From positions 1,499,501 through 1,563,500 of the forward strand of contig JALIGW010000022.1 in assembly GCA_023053685.1 (NCBI GenBank): 64,000 bases of DNA, in the 5' to 3' direction. Numbering within the stretch: position 1 is the first letter of the stretch; every line of letters begins with the position of its first letter. Source of the stretch: Diadophis punctatus similis. Its lineage: Eukaryota > Chordata > Lepidosauria > Squamata > Dipsadidae. A model generated the notes under the pieces. The model did no database searches and was not told where the DNA came from. It saw only the letters and a list, made by a program, of their open reading frames with translations. The position numbers and the translations under genes are program-made. Positions 51,085 through 62,759 of the stretch are shown here, piece after piece.

Positions 51085-52185
51085 GGTTACATAACAGTTT
51101 CATATCCTTCAACCTCAAACAAAGTAGGGATATGTGTCGTTAGTTTTCAGACGTCGGGATGGTGAGAAGACTCCAAGTGCTACTGGCTGCCTACCCTTTA
51201 TGTTAAATCCAAAGCAGATCATGGTCTTAGCATCATGTGCGCATCCAGCCAGTCACAAATGCATGTATTTTATTATATCTGTGAAACAGTTATTTGTTTG
51301 CAGGAAACAAGGGAAAATTCCTCAGCCCAGAAGATTACAGTAGTTAGCTAGCTGGACAGTAGCACAGAACGGCTGCCAACCTTAGTTAATCCTACGCTGA
51401 TTTAGAGAAGTAGGACTCTGTATTATTTTATCAAGTTTCATCATTCAGGAACAAGTAACGCTTCCCCCCTACCACATGCAGCGCACAACTAAAGTAGCTT
51501 TCTTGTCTCCTGGATGCTCTTCTTAACCAAAAGGAAACACATCCCAACTGAGCCCGTTTCGAAACTCACCACAAATTAACTTAATTTAAGGGCGCTTGTT
51601 CGGCAAACAATATATGTGATATTCGTACTTAACGCTCGCTTTTGGCCTGGCGTGGTTGGAGTGTTTGAAAGGACATGCTGTTGAAAATCACTTTTAATAA
51701 AGCCAATGGCAAATGAGCCTGAAAGCACCACAAGCGCCAGAGGAGGGAGACGCTGCCTGACAATGGCCAAAGGAGCTCCTTGCAGAACCATAAATTTTCT
51801 CACTGCACTATGGTGGCTGAAGTGTAGAGAATCTCTGAAATGGGTCATTTGTATCTTTGGAAAGGCTGATTTAAGCTTTTAACCATCTGGATCCGAAATG
51901 TTTAATCTCAGGCAACAGATGGGCTATTCTTAGAGGCAGGGCATATAGGAGCTTTCAAACCAGGCCCCCTACCAAGGCCAAAGTAAGCCCATCTCTGAAA
52001 ATTCACTATCAGAAGGGCGGGGAGGAAACACCAAGTGTAGGAACTGTGCTCACAGGCTTTGCTACTCCTGTATGGGATCTTCAATCGTGAATTAGGGAAA
52101 TTTCACCAAATAGGAAAAGGCAGACAATTATTAAGCCTTCTGAAATATTTTGAGTTCCAAACAGGGGTTCTTATTGAACATATAA
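51085..52185. other. ARHGAP35 intron 1 segment with no recognised feature
   Basis: Unique sequence without recognised repeats or exons. Confidence 0.4.
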
Positions 52186-52188
52186 CTA

Positions 52189-52307
52189 CAGGTAAGTCCT
52201 CAACTTACAACCACTCACTTAATGACCAAAGTTACAACAGCATTGTAAAAAGTGTCTTATGACCGTTTTTCACACTTACAACCATTGCAGCATCCCCATG
52301 GTCACAG
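52189..52307 (+). mobile_element. Pogo/Tigger-like MITE, left part only
   Basis: CAGGTAAGTCCTCAACTTAC preceded by TA. It stops after CATCCCCATGGTCACAG. Confidence 0.85.
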
Positions 52308-52391
52308 GTGGGCACCTGTGTTGTGTCCCAATTGCAGCTTGGAAGCTGTCCTCCAAAGCAGCCCTGGGCAAAGCACATCACATTTCTGTCA

Positions 52392-52429
52392 CAAATTCTG
52401 GGAGTTGAAGTCCACAAGTCTTAAAGTTA
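52392..52429. repeat. hAT-like MITE arm fragment
   Basis: ATTCTGGGAGTTGAAGTCCA plus CAAGTCTTAAAGTT, one arm of the palindromic family. Confidence 0.75.
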
Positions 52430-53062
52430 CCTCCCGATGAGAGAATGAGTAATTTTTGTCCTCTCCTTCTCTTTTGGTGTGACCATCCAATGAGTTTAAA
52501 AAATAATAATAACCCAAGAACCTGCTCCATTTTCTGTTAATGGACAAACTAAAAAAGAGCAGGTTATGGATCAAACTTAGCCCCAATTAAAAAAACCAAT
52601 AGTCCTCAATAATCAAAAAGAGAAAGTGAATTTGAAAAGACACCGTTCTGGCCCCCCTTTTTCACCTGCCTCGGAATTCTGAACATTCCCAGAGAAGGAA
52701 AAAGTGTCCAAGAATCCCTGCAAAGGACGGGAGCTATTAGCTTACAGTAGTTAAGCCCCGTTATCCCTGTGGTATCACAACACTTTGAAGCATCAAGCTG
52801 CTCGGATGGTGGAGGAACTGGAGACTCGCCAAGCAGGCTGGACGCCTTCCCAGCTGGGTCATTAAAGCTAACTAAGTGGAGATGGGAGTTGAGGACGACT
52901 TCAAGCTCCCGAGATAAAGGAAGCCTCCCCGGTGGTGATCCTGGGGACCTCCAAGAGCCAAGGCTACCAGGAGGAGGAGTGGGCTCCTTCTGCCTTTCGT
53001 CCTTGGAGGTGGGCTTTCTCAACCGAAGACCCTCTTCCCTGGAATAGTGATGATCCCACATA
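52430..53062. other. ARHGAP35 intron 1 segment with no recognised feature
   Basis: Unique sequence. Open frames here are not recognisable proteins. Confidence 0.4.
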
Positions 53063-53454
53063 CAGGGAGTCCTTGACTTACGACCCAACTGAACCCAAAA
53101 TTTATGATGTTAAGTGAGATATTTGTAAAGCGAATGTGCCCCATTTTACAACCTTTCTTGCCACCGTTAAGTGAATCACTGCAGAGATTAAGTTAGTAAC
53201 ATTGTTGTTAAGTGAATCCGACTTCCCCATTGACTTTGCTTGTCAGAAGGTTGCAAAAGGGGATCACGTGACCATGGAGATATTGCAACCGTCATAAAGG
53301 TGAGCCAGTTGCCAAGCGTCTGAATTTTGATCACATGACCATGGGGAAGCTGCGACGGTCGTAAGAGTGAAGAACAGTCATAGGTCACTTTTTTCAGTGC
53401 TGTTGCAACTTTGAATGGTCACTAAATGAAGTGTTGTAAGTCGAGAACCATCTG
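53063..53454 (-). mobile_element. Pogo/Tigger-like MITE, complete, reverse orientation
   Basis: 392 bp, CAGGGAGTCCTTGACTTACG to AAGTCGAGAACCATCTG, TA on both sides (53061-53062, 53455-53456). It forms an inverted pair with the next copy. Confidence 0.92.
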
Positions 53455-53516
53455 TACTGGTTATTTCAACAGGTCTTTGAGATGGAAAGAAACTTATTTA
53501 CATCCTTCCTTTGATA

Positions 53517-53906
53517 CAGGTAGTCCTTGACTTGCGACTATTCATTTAGTGACTGCTCAAACTTATGACGGTGCTGAAAAAGGTGACTTGCAGCCAGTCC
53601 TCATACTTACAACTGTTGCAAGAGCCCCACAGTGGCACAGTTGCAATCTGGGCACTAGGCAAGGGGCTGGCATTTGCGATGGTTCCAGGGTGACTTGATT
53701 GCAATTTGTGAGCTTCCCAGCCGACCTTCCAACAAGCAAAATGGGGAAGACAGCAGGGAAGGTTGCAAATCACAATCCTGTGATATCTCACTTAATGACC
53801 TCAGCAAAAAGGGTCGTAAAATCAGGTGCAGCCATACAATGCCTTTCTTAATGACCGCACCACTCAATGACAAATTTGGTTCCAATTATAAGTCGAGGAT
53901 TACCTG
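53517..53906 (+). mobile_element. Pogo/Tigger-like MITE, complete, forward orientation
   Basis: 390 bp, CAGGTAGTCCTTGACTTGCG to AAGTCGAGGATTACCTG, TA on both sides. Only 62 bp separate it from the reverse copy at 53063-53454. Confidence 0.92.
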
Positions 53907-53908
53907 TA

Positions 53909-54570
53909 GAAATATATGCATCATTGTTGTATTGTTCATTGGCTTTGTATACAATTTCATAATTTTATTATTGGGTTCTTTTCCCGTTGTTTTACTCAGT
54001 TTATCTATAGGAGGATTGTAAACCGTTCAAAACTGGTTTAAGATGGAATGGCATATATGACAGACTAAATACAGCTCTGTCTTCTGCACTTCTAGGGGTA
54101 TTTTTAGTGGAGAAAGATGTTTTCAAGAGAGACTGATGCTGTTGAAAATATTATTTAAGATATCTGTAATTATAACCAAGAAGTAACAAGTAGAGCTTAG
54201 CTTTCCAAATGACAGCTGCTGAATTTAGCAACAGCTGAATTTAAAGAGAGGAGTAGATCCCCTGGGGAATATTACCTGCAGAAATCCTACTGAAATTAAT
54301 AAATGCTGACTAAGGACCTTGTTCTTGCTTTCCACCCATTTCAGAAGGACCCGCAATCAAGACATTCCCAGGAGATGCACAACCCAATCTGCTAACAGGC
54401 TGTCTTGCAGACAAAAATTCTTCTGTAATTCTTCTCTCAGCAAATTGTTAGAGAGCTTAGGACAAAAGAACCCACCAAAATAAAACTATTTGGAAAGGAT
54501 CCTCTGAAGATAGCACCCAGTGTTTAATACACTGGCATTATTTCTATTTCCAGACTCTTCAAAAGAGATG
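53909..54570. other. ARHGAP35 intron 1 segment with no recognised feature
   Basis: Unique AT-rich sequence. No exon was recognised. Confidence 0.4.
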
Positions 54571-54578
54571 CTATAGGT

Positions 54579-55001
54579 CAGTGATGGCGAACCTGTTTTT
54601 GCTCGGGTGCCAAAAGGGCGCGCGCATGCACGTGTGCCCACACCCATAATGCAATGCCCTTCCCCCCGCACATGCAGGTACAAACGCCCTGTGCTCCCCC
54701 CTGCGCATGTGCGCAGGGCTCACTGAAGCCTCCGGAGCCTGTGGATGGCAAAAAACGGATTCCAGCCGATTTTCAGCCTTCAGGAGGGCGGGGGGGGGGG
54801 AGGTCGTTTTCGCCTTCCCCAGGCTTCAGGAAAGCCTCCGGAGTCTGTGGATGGTGAAAAACGCACCCAATGTCCCAACCAGACATTCAGAAATGATGCA
54901 CACATGCACGCTGGAGCTGACATAGGGCAAAGCCTTGCGTGCCCTCAGAAAGGTCTCCATGTGCCACCTGTGGCACGCGTACCATATGTTCGCCATCACG
55001 G
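54579..55001. mobile_element. hAT-family non-autonomous element inserted in a Tigger-like MITE
   Basis: 423 bp, CAGTGATGGCGAACCTGTTT to TATGTTCGCCATCACGG. CTATAGGT flanks it exactly (54571-54578 and 55002-55009). The duplicated bases include the TA and first bases of the Tigger-like copy that resumes at 55004. GC-rich with a G11 run. Confidence 0.9.
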
Positions 55002-55003
55002 CT

Positions 55004-55170
55004 ATAGGTAGTCCTTGACTTATATCCATTCGTTGAGTGACCGTTTGAATTTACAACAGCACTGAAAAAACTGACTTATGACTGTTTTTCACACTTACGA
55101 TCATTGCAGCATCCCCATGGTCATGTGATCAAAATTCAGCTGCTTGGCAACTGACTCAACCTATGACCAT
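55004..55170 (+). mobile_element. Pogo/Tigger-like MITE, interrupted and 3'-truncated
   Basis: TAGGTAGTCCTTGACTTATA onward to GGCAACTGACTCAACCTATG; the right half is missing. Its extreme left end was duplicated by the hAT insertion. Confidence 0.85.
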
Positions 55171-56016
55171 AATGACTTACAAGGTCTACAGCTAAGCACC
55201 TGGTCCATTACCGCATAGTACTATTCTAAAGCACCTGTAACCTGCAAAACTCAGTTAAGATCAGACTGTCAGTTTCCCCGGGCATAAGATGAACAATGCA
55301 TTTAATAACCCAACAATCTTTTAATCCAACTACGCTGGTTCTTTTTCCAGAAGGTGAAAACTCTGAATTACCAGCTCTTACAAATTAAAGAGAAGAAGCA
55401 GACAGTCCACAAAAGAGATCTGAATCTACTTCTGCTAACAATGATACTTAAAAGAAATCTTAACGCACAAAGAACGCACTGAATTGCAAATGCTGAGTCC
55501 TGCCATAACATACCTTCACGCCCTACTTGAGAGCTATTCACAGGCAACCAGCTGTTCATTCTTGAAAAAAAGAATATATACCGAATATGCAGACGAGCAG
55601 ACCTATTGCTAAACCGCCAGTCTGCAACATACGTGTCAGGTGAACAATGGTCCCTGTTCTTTCTCCTTATGTGTTTGCCTGGTGATGTGGCGAGTGCTCT
55701 TTTATGAAATATGACCAACTCTCTGTATATTCTTTTGCTAACATGGCTTTTATCAGTCCACCGGCATCTTCAATTTTATTTTAAAAGATAATCAATACAT
55801 TTTAAGCCACTAAGTAACTGTAATAATGACATCCAGAAGTAATCTTTGACAAGAAGCCTCTGCTTGCATCAGTCTTATCTCATCAGTTTAGAAAGACAAT
55901 TAACACCAATGCATTTTCGGTGCTCCGAGCTGGTGTAAAAAAAAAAAACATTGTCGAGAAATAAAAGCATCAGCGTCTGGACACGCTGTTCAGCACCTAC
56001 AACCCAATTATTTTAG
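55171..56016. other. ARHGAP35 intron 1 segment with no recognised feature
   Basis: Unique sequence. No exon or known repeat was recognised. Confidence 0.4.
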
Positions 56017-56108
56017 CAAGGGGTGTCCAACCTTGGCAACTTTTAAGACATGTGGACTTCAACTCCCAGAATGCCCCAGCCAGCCAGAACTTGAAGTCCA
56101 CAAGCAAT
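56017..56108. mobile_element. hAT-like MITE, degenerate
   Basis: AAGGGGTGTCCAACCTTGGC, then GGACTTCAACTCCCAGAATG and a short AACTTGAAGTCCACAAG second arm. Confidence 0.75.
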
Positions 56109-57007
56109 AGTTTCTTTTACTGTGCCTTGATTCTCAACCTTCATCACTTTCATCACCAAACTGCCAAAATTCCTTTTATACCCTTAAGAGAAAGCAAGAG
56201 GGATAAAAATTGATGCACTGATTTGTGGTTTTTTAAAATCAAGTCTAATTTTAAAAATTAGTTGTTGATTATTTCAGAGTTCCCCTTAAAATAATTTGGA
56301 TACGTTTTTGTAGAGATGCAACAGAAACATATTAAAATTTTAAGCTACAGTACTGAAACACTATGCAACCCTTCAAATTAAATTGCAAAAAATGTGGATT
56401 GGAATATATGGTAGCCCAAATGTTAACATTTTTGGCAACTCTTTAAAGCAGCTGCATCTTTTCCCAGGGTCACAAGGCAGCTGCAGATAGCAGCTTTTGA
56501 ACTGAATTCTAGCATTAGATTCTGTATTCTATGCAGAGTGGAAATCCATTGTTAATAATTAAGGAACCAGCAGTTGAGAAATATGCCACAGACTTCTTAA
56601 CATTTGGTAGAAAACCCCCGAAAAGCCTTGGAAAAGATATTGAGATGCTGTGATGTGCCTAATCTTACAAAGATCAGAATCATTTCAGACAATGTTTTCC
56701 CCTGAGCCATGCAATGGAAATTAAAGTCCAATTCGGAAGAAGCAGGAATGAAAGAGTACCAAGGCTTTTGAACTTTGGTGTTGAAGTCTCTGGAGAATAA
56801 CAAGAACAGCCAAGAAAACAAATGGATCAATCAATCCAGAGTTCTCACCTGAGCCACAAATGACCAGGTTGAGATTATATTTTGGACATCTAACGCAGAA
56901 GACCTAGCTCCCTTGAAAGTTTATAATGCTGGCAAAGATGTCGAAAAAAGACAAAAGAAATGGCTGGATGGACTCAATTACAGTGATGATTGATACACAG
57001 AGGAAAG
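56109..57007. other. ARHGAP35 intron 1 segment with no recognised feature
   Basis: AT-rich unique sequence. No exon or known repeat was recognised. Confidence 0.4.
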
Positions 57008-57015
57008 ACCTAAAG

Positions 57016-57124
57016 CAGTCTTTCTCAACCTTGGCCACTTGAAGATGTGTGGACTTCAACTCCCAGGAGAATTCTGGGAGTTGAAGTCCACACCTCTTCA
57101 AGTTGCCAAGGTTGAGAAATACTG
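57016..57124. mobile_element. Palindromic hAT-like MITE, 7/8 target duplication
   Basis: CAGTCTTTCTCAACCTTGGC to AAGGTTGAGAAATACTG, 109 bp. ACCTAAAG (57008-57015) and ACCTACAG (57125-57132) flank it. Confidence 0.9.
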
Positions 57125-57254
57125 ACCTACAGGATTAGGTTAGAGAGAGTTCCCTATGGAAAAATGTCTGGTCATTGAGAGTTAAGGCCAACTTGATGGC
57201 ACACAATCGGTCAATCAATGTACGTCTCACTGAAGCCAAAATGCTCGCATTCAA

Positions 57255-57375
57255 CTAAAGCCGAAGCTTCTTGGATGGTAAGCGAAATGTCTTCAAAGAA
57301 AAACCAGAAAGCCCAGTTGCCTCTTGAAAAAGCACTTTTGGGACAACCTTGACCTGGATGATTGAGAATCTCTAT
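57255..57375. repeat. Copy of the GAAACGTCTTCAAGG repeat family
   Basis: GAAGCTTCTTGGATGGTAAG followed by TGTCTTCAAAGAAAAACC and AGTTGCCTCTTGAAAAAGCA. Same family as the palindrome at 16275-16412, single orientation here. Confidence 0.7.
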
Positions 57376-58342
57376 AGACATCTAACTAGAACTCAGGCAA
57401 ATCCACTAACTTACTCACTTTTGTCAGTTTTAACAAGAATTAAGTGAGACAAAAATGTGGATTTTCCTATCAGATGTAAATTAATAAAAAAAAACTGCCA
57501 TGAAATTGCTGTTCTCTTTAAAAAAATTAGTCTGTTGAAAAAAATAAGATTCTTCCAATTATGATTAGCGGTAGTAGAATGCAGGCTGAACAGGAGAAAT
57601 AGCTATATTAAGAAGTAACTGCTTCTTGCTTCTGGGAACCATATAAATTTATGTTGTTCAGAAGGCATGTGGGATAGATGGGGAGAGCTCCTGCATTATG
57701 CCTGGAAAATGTAAAGGCTCAAATTATCAGCAATAGAAATGTTTTTAACTAATATAGCAACTAATTGGCAAGTGTACAGTATTTGTTCAGAAAATAATTG
57801 ACTTGGAAAGTGAACGCTTGATTTAAATCACTTTATCCTGAAAAAAAATCTCAGCATGGCAGAAGCATATTTTGAAAATAGAAAAATTGGATTCTTAGAA
57901 GTCTGCAATTTTCTCAAGCATATGTCTTATAAATTTCTATTCTTGTCCAGAACAAAAAAAAATCAGCCCAGTGTGGCTATTATTAGATCTTTAAGGGATT
58001 TTATTGCATTTTAAGGCTATGAACTGGCCAGAAATTCCAGAGTACTACTATATAAACTTTGTAAGTTTTACAGCAAGGTACAGTATAACTCTCTGAAAGG
58101 CACAGCACATTAAATTTCTCACTAAATCAGAAATGAGATTTTAAAAATACAATTTATAAATACCTGTTTCTTCAACCAAGTAGCTAGATTCACATATCAA
58201 GCTAAACTATATTTTCTTTTATTGATGGTTTATTGGTTAAAATATTGGGGCATATCCCTACAAATCACATTGTGGCTAGGTGCAAAGCCACTTAGAGTCG
58301 CCTCGAACCACAAGATAGGTGGCAAATGAATTTAATAATAAC
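57376..58342. other. ARHGAP35 intron 1 segment, mostly unique
   Basis: AT-rich. A short SINE or LINE tail-like patch (AAAGCCACTTAGAGTCGCCT, GATAGGTGGCAAATGAAT) lies at about 58283-58333. Confidence 0.4.
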
Positions 58343-58345
58343 TAG

Positions 58346-58663
58346 CATGAACCCACACTGTACACTGCCAAGGAGCTTGTTCACATCATACCAAACCAAA
58401 GTGGCCTCACTTCTTTGAAATATTTAGTCAGCAACCCAAAACTTTATCGGGATGCTTTGAATTTAGTGGATTACACTGCAAACCATATGGATGAAAGTCG
58501 CAGTGCCAATGTTTTTGGTTTGACTGATGAAGCAATATGCTACAAAATACTTATTCACTACAACAACACCCCTATTTGTTCCATCTATGTTATGCAACTT
58601 GATATGCAATTTGCTAGCATCGTTCCATTTTCTTACACTAAATGTGTGTGTTCTCCAAGGTAG
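58346..58663 (+). other. Unidentified open frame antisense to ARHGAP35 intron 1
   Basis: Open from just after a TAG at 58343 to a stop at about 58663, about 105 codons. It reads HEPTLYTAKELVHIIPNQSG, then LTSLKYLVSNPKLYRDALNL and a mixed, non-repetitive, globular-looking sequence. A donor-like CCAAG|GTAGGT falls at 58659-58660, next to the stop. There is no clear acceptor before it. It resembles nothing I recognise. It could be an exon remnant, part of an unrecognised repeat, or chance. Confidence 0.25.
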
Positions 58664-58679
58664 GTTTTAGTAATTATAG

Positions 58680-60020
58680 CACCTTTGCATAACATATAAA
58701 TTATACAATTTAAACTTCATGTTTATATTTAGCAGCAAATTGCACCAACTTGAAGCAGTAACAAAGAGAGCCGGTTTGCTTTGAAATGCATAAGACCAAA
58801 CAAAAACTTTGTAAGTTATCTGTCAGCACACAATGACTGAGTTATTTCAGAAAAAAAGGCCAGCTAAAAGACAAGTGGTTTCTTGATAAGCTTATAAGGA
58901 AGGAATTCAATTGGACCAAAGGATAACTGGAATCTGAGTCATGGCAACTGGACTTTTCTTGTTTGCTTTGAAATTTGCTGCTTCTCCCAGCAGATTCTTC
59001 GATCACATTAAAATGGCTCAGTTGCGCATTCCATCTCCATCAAAAGTAGGAAATTAATATTGGGATTAGGCTGCACGTGAAAATGTATCTGCTATGATGA
59101 GTCTGCAAGTAGCCAGTTCTATAGTTAAAAATAGTTAGAAACACTTACACCAAAGTGTTAGTTTGTTCCTGAAACACAATTCAAACTATTCATTCAATTG
59201 CTATTTGAGGACAAGGTCAAAATGACTCCATAAGAAATGCTGACACTGTATGTCATTTTAGACCTCTTTTAAGCTGCATCCTAAAATACTGATAATATTT
59301 TTACAAATGCACTTAACTTCCAAGTAAATGAGGCACCAATTACAAAAATACAGTTAGGCACAGATTGACTGAGCTATAATATAAAAATACAAACTCGTTC
59401 GCACTATCCAAACTTGATTAAATAAAATGCAATGGAATTTCATCAGAATACCAGAGTTCATTTTACAAGACAAACATGGAACTGATCAAATCTGCTCAGG
59501 TTTCAGTTCAAACCCTAAACTACATTTAACTGAAAATTAGTGGGTTATATGTCTTTTCCTTAGATTCTTCTCTCTTCAGCACCCCATTTTTTCTCTCCAG
59601 AAAACAAAAGAAAAAAAAAGAAAAGAACAAAGTCTGCATCTCTGCAGAATACATAAAGAACCTTAGAAACAAGAATATGTAACTACTTTTGAAAATCTTG
59701 CCACTAAGGATCTTACAGACACCAAAACCTGAAAACAGATAAAAATGTCATTTTTTTTGCATTGTCTCCCTCTCTCATCTTTCAGCATGGAAAGGGAGTT
59801 CCTACAACCACGTGGGAACCAGAAGGAAAATAAGCCATGGGTGAAGCTGTCTAACTTAATGCATATAAAATGTTCTTACAAAAGAACACACCAACATTTC
59901 CCTGCAAGAATGTGAATGGTGGTTAAAAGCCAGGTCTAAGGCTTCAGTCCATCCTGTGTGAAGGAATGGAAAAAAACAAAACTATTTACTGCCACATCCT
60001 GAAAATCTGCTGTTGGCAGT
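58680..60020. other. ARHGAP35 intron 1 segment with no recognised feature
   Basis: AT-rich unique sequence. No exon or known repeat was recognised. Confidence 0.4.
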
Positions 60021-60022
60021 AT

Positions 60023-60024
<2 letters not shown>

Positions 60025-60106
<82 letters not shown>

Positions 60107-60150
60107 AGGGAGGGAGGGGTAGAGGGAGAGGGAGAGGGAGAGGGAGAGAA
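60025..60150. repeat. (GA)n microsatellite, about 38 units, with GGGA extension
   Basis: Perfect GA from about 60025 to 60102, then GGAGGGAGGG and GGGAGA units to about 60150. Confidence 0.95.
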
Positions 60151-60579
60151 CAAACTTGATTGAATTCTACTTTGCAACTAAATGCTCAGATGCAAATAAA
60201 TCTAAAATGGCCTTTCAGGATCAAAATTATTTCTTATATAATCAGTTTTACCCCCCAAAAAACCCTCATCCCAAAGTATCAAGACTCTGCAAATAGTAAA
60301 GCTAAGATTTCTCCAACATCATTTATAATTAAAAATTCATGACCTCAGTGACAGAAATTATGATCATTGGCAGAATGTTCTGCAAAAGGCTCATTGTTTA
60401 GATTGTGGTTGCACATAAAGTCTGATAAAATATATTGTTTTGTATTAGGTTAGCAAACCCAAAAAACCAATGGTTTTGGTATCCATTTCAGTAATAAGAA
60501 CTGATATCTAAACATGGTAAAACAAAAACCTCAGAAATTAGATTAGAAGCTTATAAATATTAATGAACATTTGAACCAA

Positions 60580-60687
<108 letters not shown>

Positions 60688-60689
60688 CC

Positions 60690-62075
60690 CATCCTATAAA
60701 TGCTATTTAAGACACCTGATGATTACTGACCTCTCAAAAACACATTTATATAATTGAAAATGTGGATTCGTTTTTAAGTGGCAGAGTCTTTGTACTTGCA
60801 AACAGAATGCTCATTATTTATCATTTGCATATTCTAATTCATTTGCTATCTAAAGCTATGTAAGGATGATGTTTTGATGATTTCCTGACAAAGACAACAA
60901 GGGGGAAAACAAAGGAAAATTGCTGAAATGCTGTTATAATCTCAGATATACATCTTTGGAAAATTCTGTTCCTGTCTTTTAGGATAATAATAAGTTCAAA
61001 GACTCCTAAAGTCAAAGTGATTCTAATTTTCCAAAAGAAGGAACCTCCACTACAAAGGCTGCATTCCTCCAATTACATTATTCAAACAGAACAATCAAGA
61101 GATTCTAAAGAAAAAGGCGATTGCTCTCAATCCATCCTTGGGGAAGACGTAATGGCGAGAGCACATGTGACCTGGAAGAATAAGCCTAAGGAGGCAAGCA
61201 GAGCCTTCACGCACCTCAACAGTATATACTATAGAGAGATGAAGAGAATGTAGAAGAAAAATGTAGAGAGCATGTTCCTTAATGCAATACTGCCTTCTTC
61301 TTTTTTCCTGTGCTTTGGGTGGCTTTTACAATAACAGGCCATTTTGTCTAGGCTTGGAAGCACGGGGATGTCCAGTCCAGTTTGACTTGGATGGTAGAGC
61401 ACAGCATCGCAGATTTTCCAGGATTGGGAAGTTGAAAAAAACATCTTGGAGAAGCATAACTGCTTCTGTAGTGTGGCCAAGAGAATTAGATGGATACAAC
61501 TACAAAGTCACCAGAAGTTGAGCATGACTTGTATCATGACATTTCCCCAAGTGTTTTGTTAAAGTAACATCAGCCTGATAAATTCTACCGCATGGAACAA
61601 AATACCCCATTTGCATTTGCAGCCACAAGTTAAGGAAAGCCTCTTTTCGCTTCCTAAGCATTACTGACTTGCAGAGATGACGACTACAAATAGCTAAAAG
61701 GTTGCTATTCTGCAGAGAGTTTGGAGATGTTGTTCCCAGGAGAGCCAGATGGAAGCAAAAAATGAGACACGCAGAAAAAAACACCTCATTTCTCCCACAA
61801 TTTTACCGCTCACACAGAGGTAGGCCCTAACTAAGGCTTATTTTGAGCATTATAATAAATCTGTACAGAAAAGTGTGAAACCAATTTTGGTCTGGCCATT
61901 TTAGGCAACAGGAAATGAAGGTGGGAGAAACAACACACTCACAATGGAAAGGTATGGACCCTGTCCCCCCAAATGCCCCCTCGGTTCTGAAACTGGGGCA
62001 ATAGACATAATCCCCATGGATTTCCCTGGAATCCCAACATTCATTTCAGTTCTGCAGCAACACATGATCTCAACA
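60690..62075. other. ARHGAP35 intron 1 segment with no recognised feature
   Basis: Unique sequence. Short open frames on both strands resemble nothing I know. Confidence 0.4.
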
Positions 62076-62077
62076 TA

Positions 62078-62481
62078 CAGGTAACTCCTCGACTTGTGAC
62101 CTCAATCGAGCCCAACATTTTCAATGCTAAGCAAGGAATTTGTTAAGCAAGCCGTGCCCTATTTTGCGACCTTTTAGCCATGGTTTTTAAGTGAATCACT
62201 ACAGTTGTTAAGTGAATTGTGTGGTTGTTAAAGCAAATCTGGCTTCCCACATTGAGTTTGCTTGTCAAAAGCCAGCGGGAAGGTTGCGAATAGCGATCAT
62301 GTGACCCCGGACGGGGCAACTGTCATACCTACATGCCAGTTGCCAAGCGTCCGAATTCTGACCACGTGGGGATGCTGCAACGGTTGTAAGTGTGAAAAAT
62401 GGTCATAAGTCAACTTTTTTCAGCGCCGTCGTAACTTCAAACTATCACGAAACAAACGGTCGTAAGTGTAAAGGCTACCTG
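62078..62481 (-). mobile_element. Pogo/Tigger-like MITE, complete, reverse orientation
   Basis: 404 bp, CAGGTAACTCCTCGACTTGT to AAGTGTAAAGGCTACCTG, TA on both sides (62076-62077 and 62482-62483). The copy nearest the ARHGAP35 promoter. Confidence 0.9.
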
Positions 62482-62759
62482 TATTCCAACTTCTTCAACT
62501 TTAGGAGAGAGGAATTCCCACCTCCCTTAGAGAGCAGGGCTGGAGGAACCCCTCCTTCCCAGTAAAGTAGGGCCACTTGGACTTCCAGCTGTCCATCCGG
62601 GGGACCCAGGAACCGCCAGTTGTGGGTTCCCGGTTCCTGTCCGGCATTCTCAGAGCAAGATGGACACAAAGCAGGAGTCTTCTCGGCCTCTCTCTGCTAC
62701 TTCAAACGGATCTCTTGCTGCTTTCTGATGGTTGACAGAGGTTAGTCGAGCCTTCCCCC

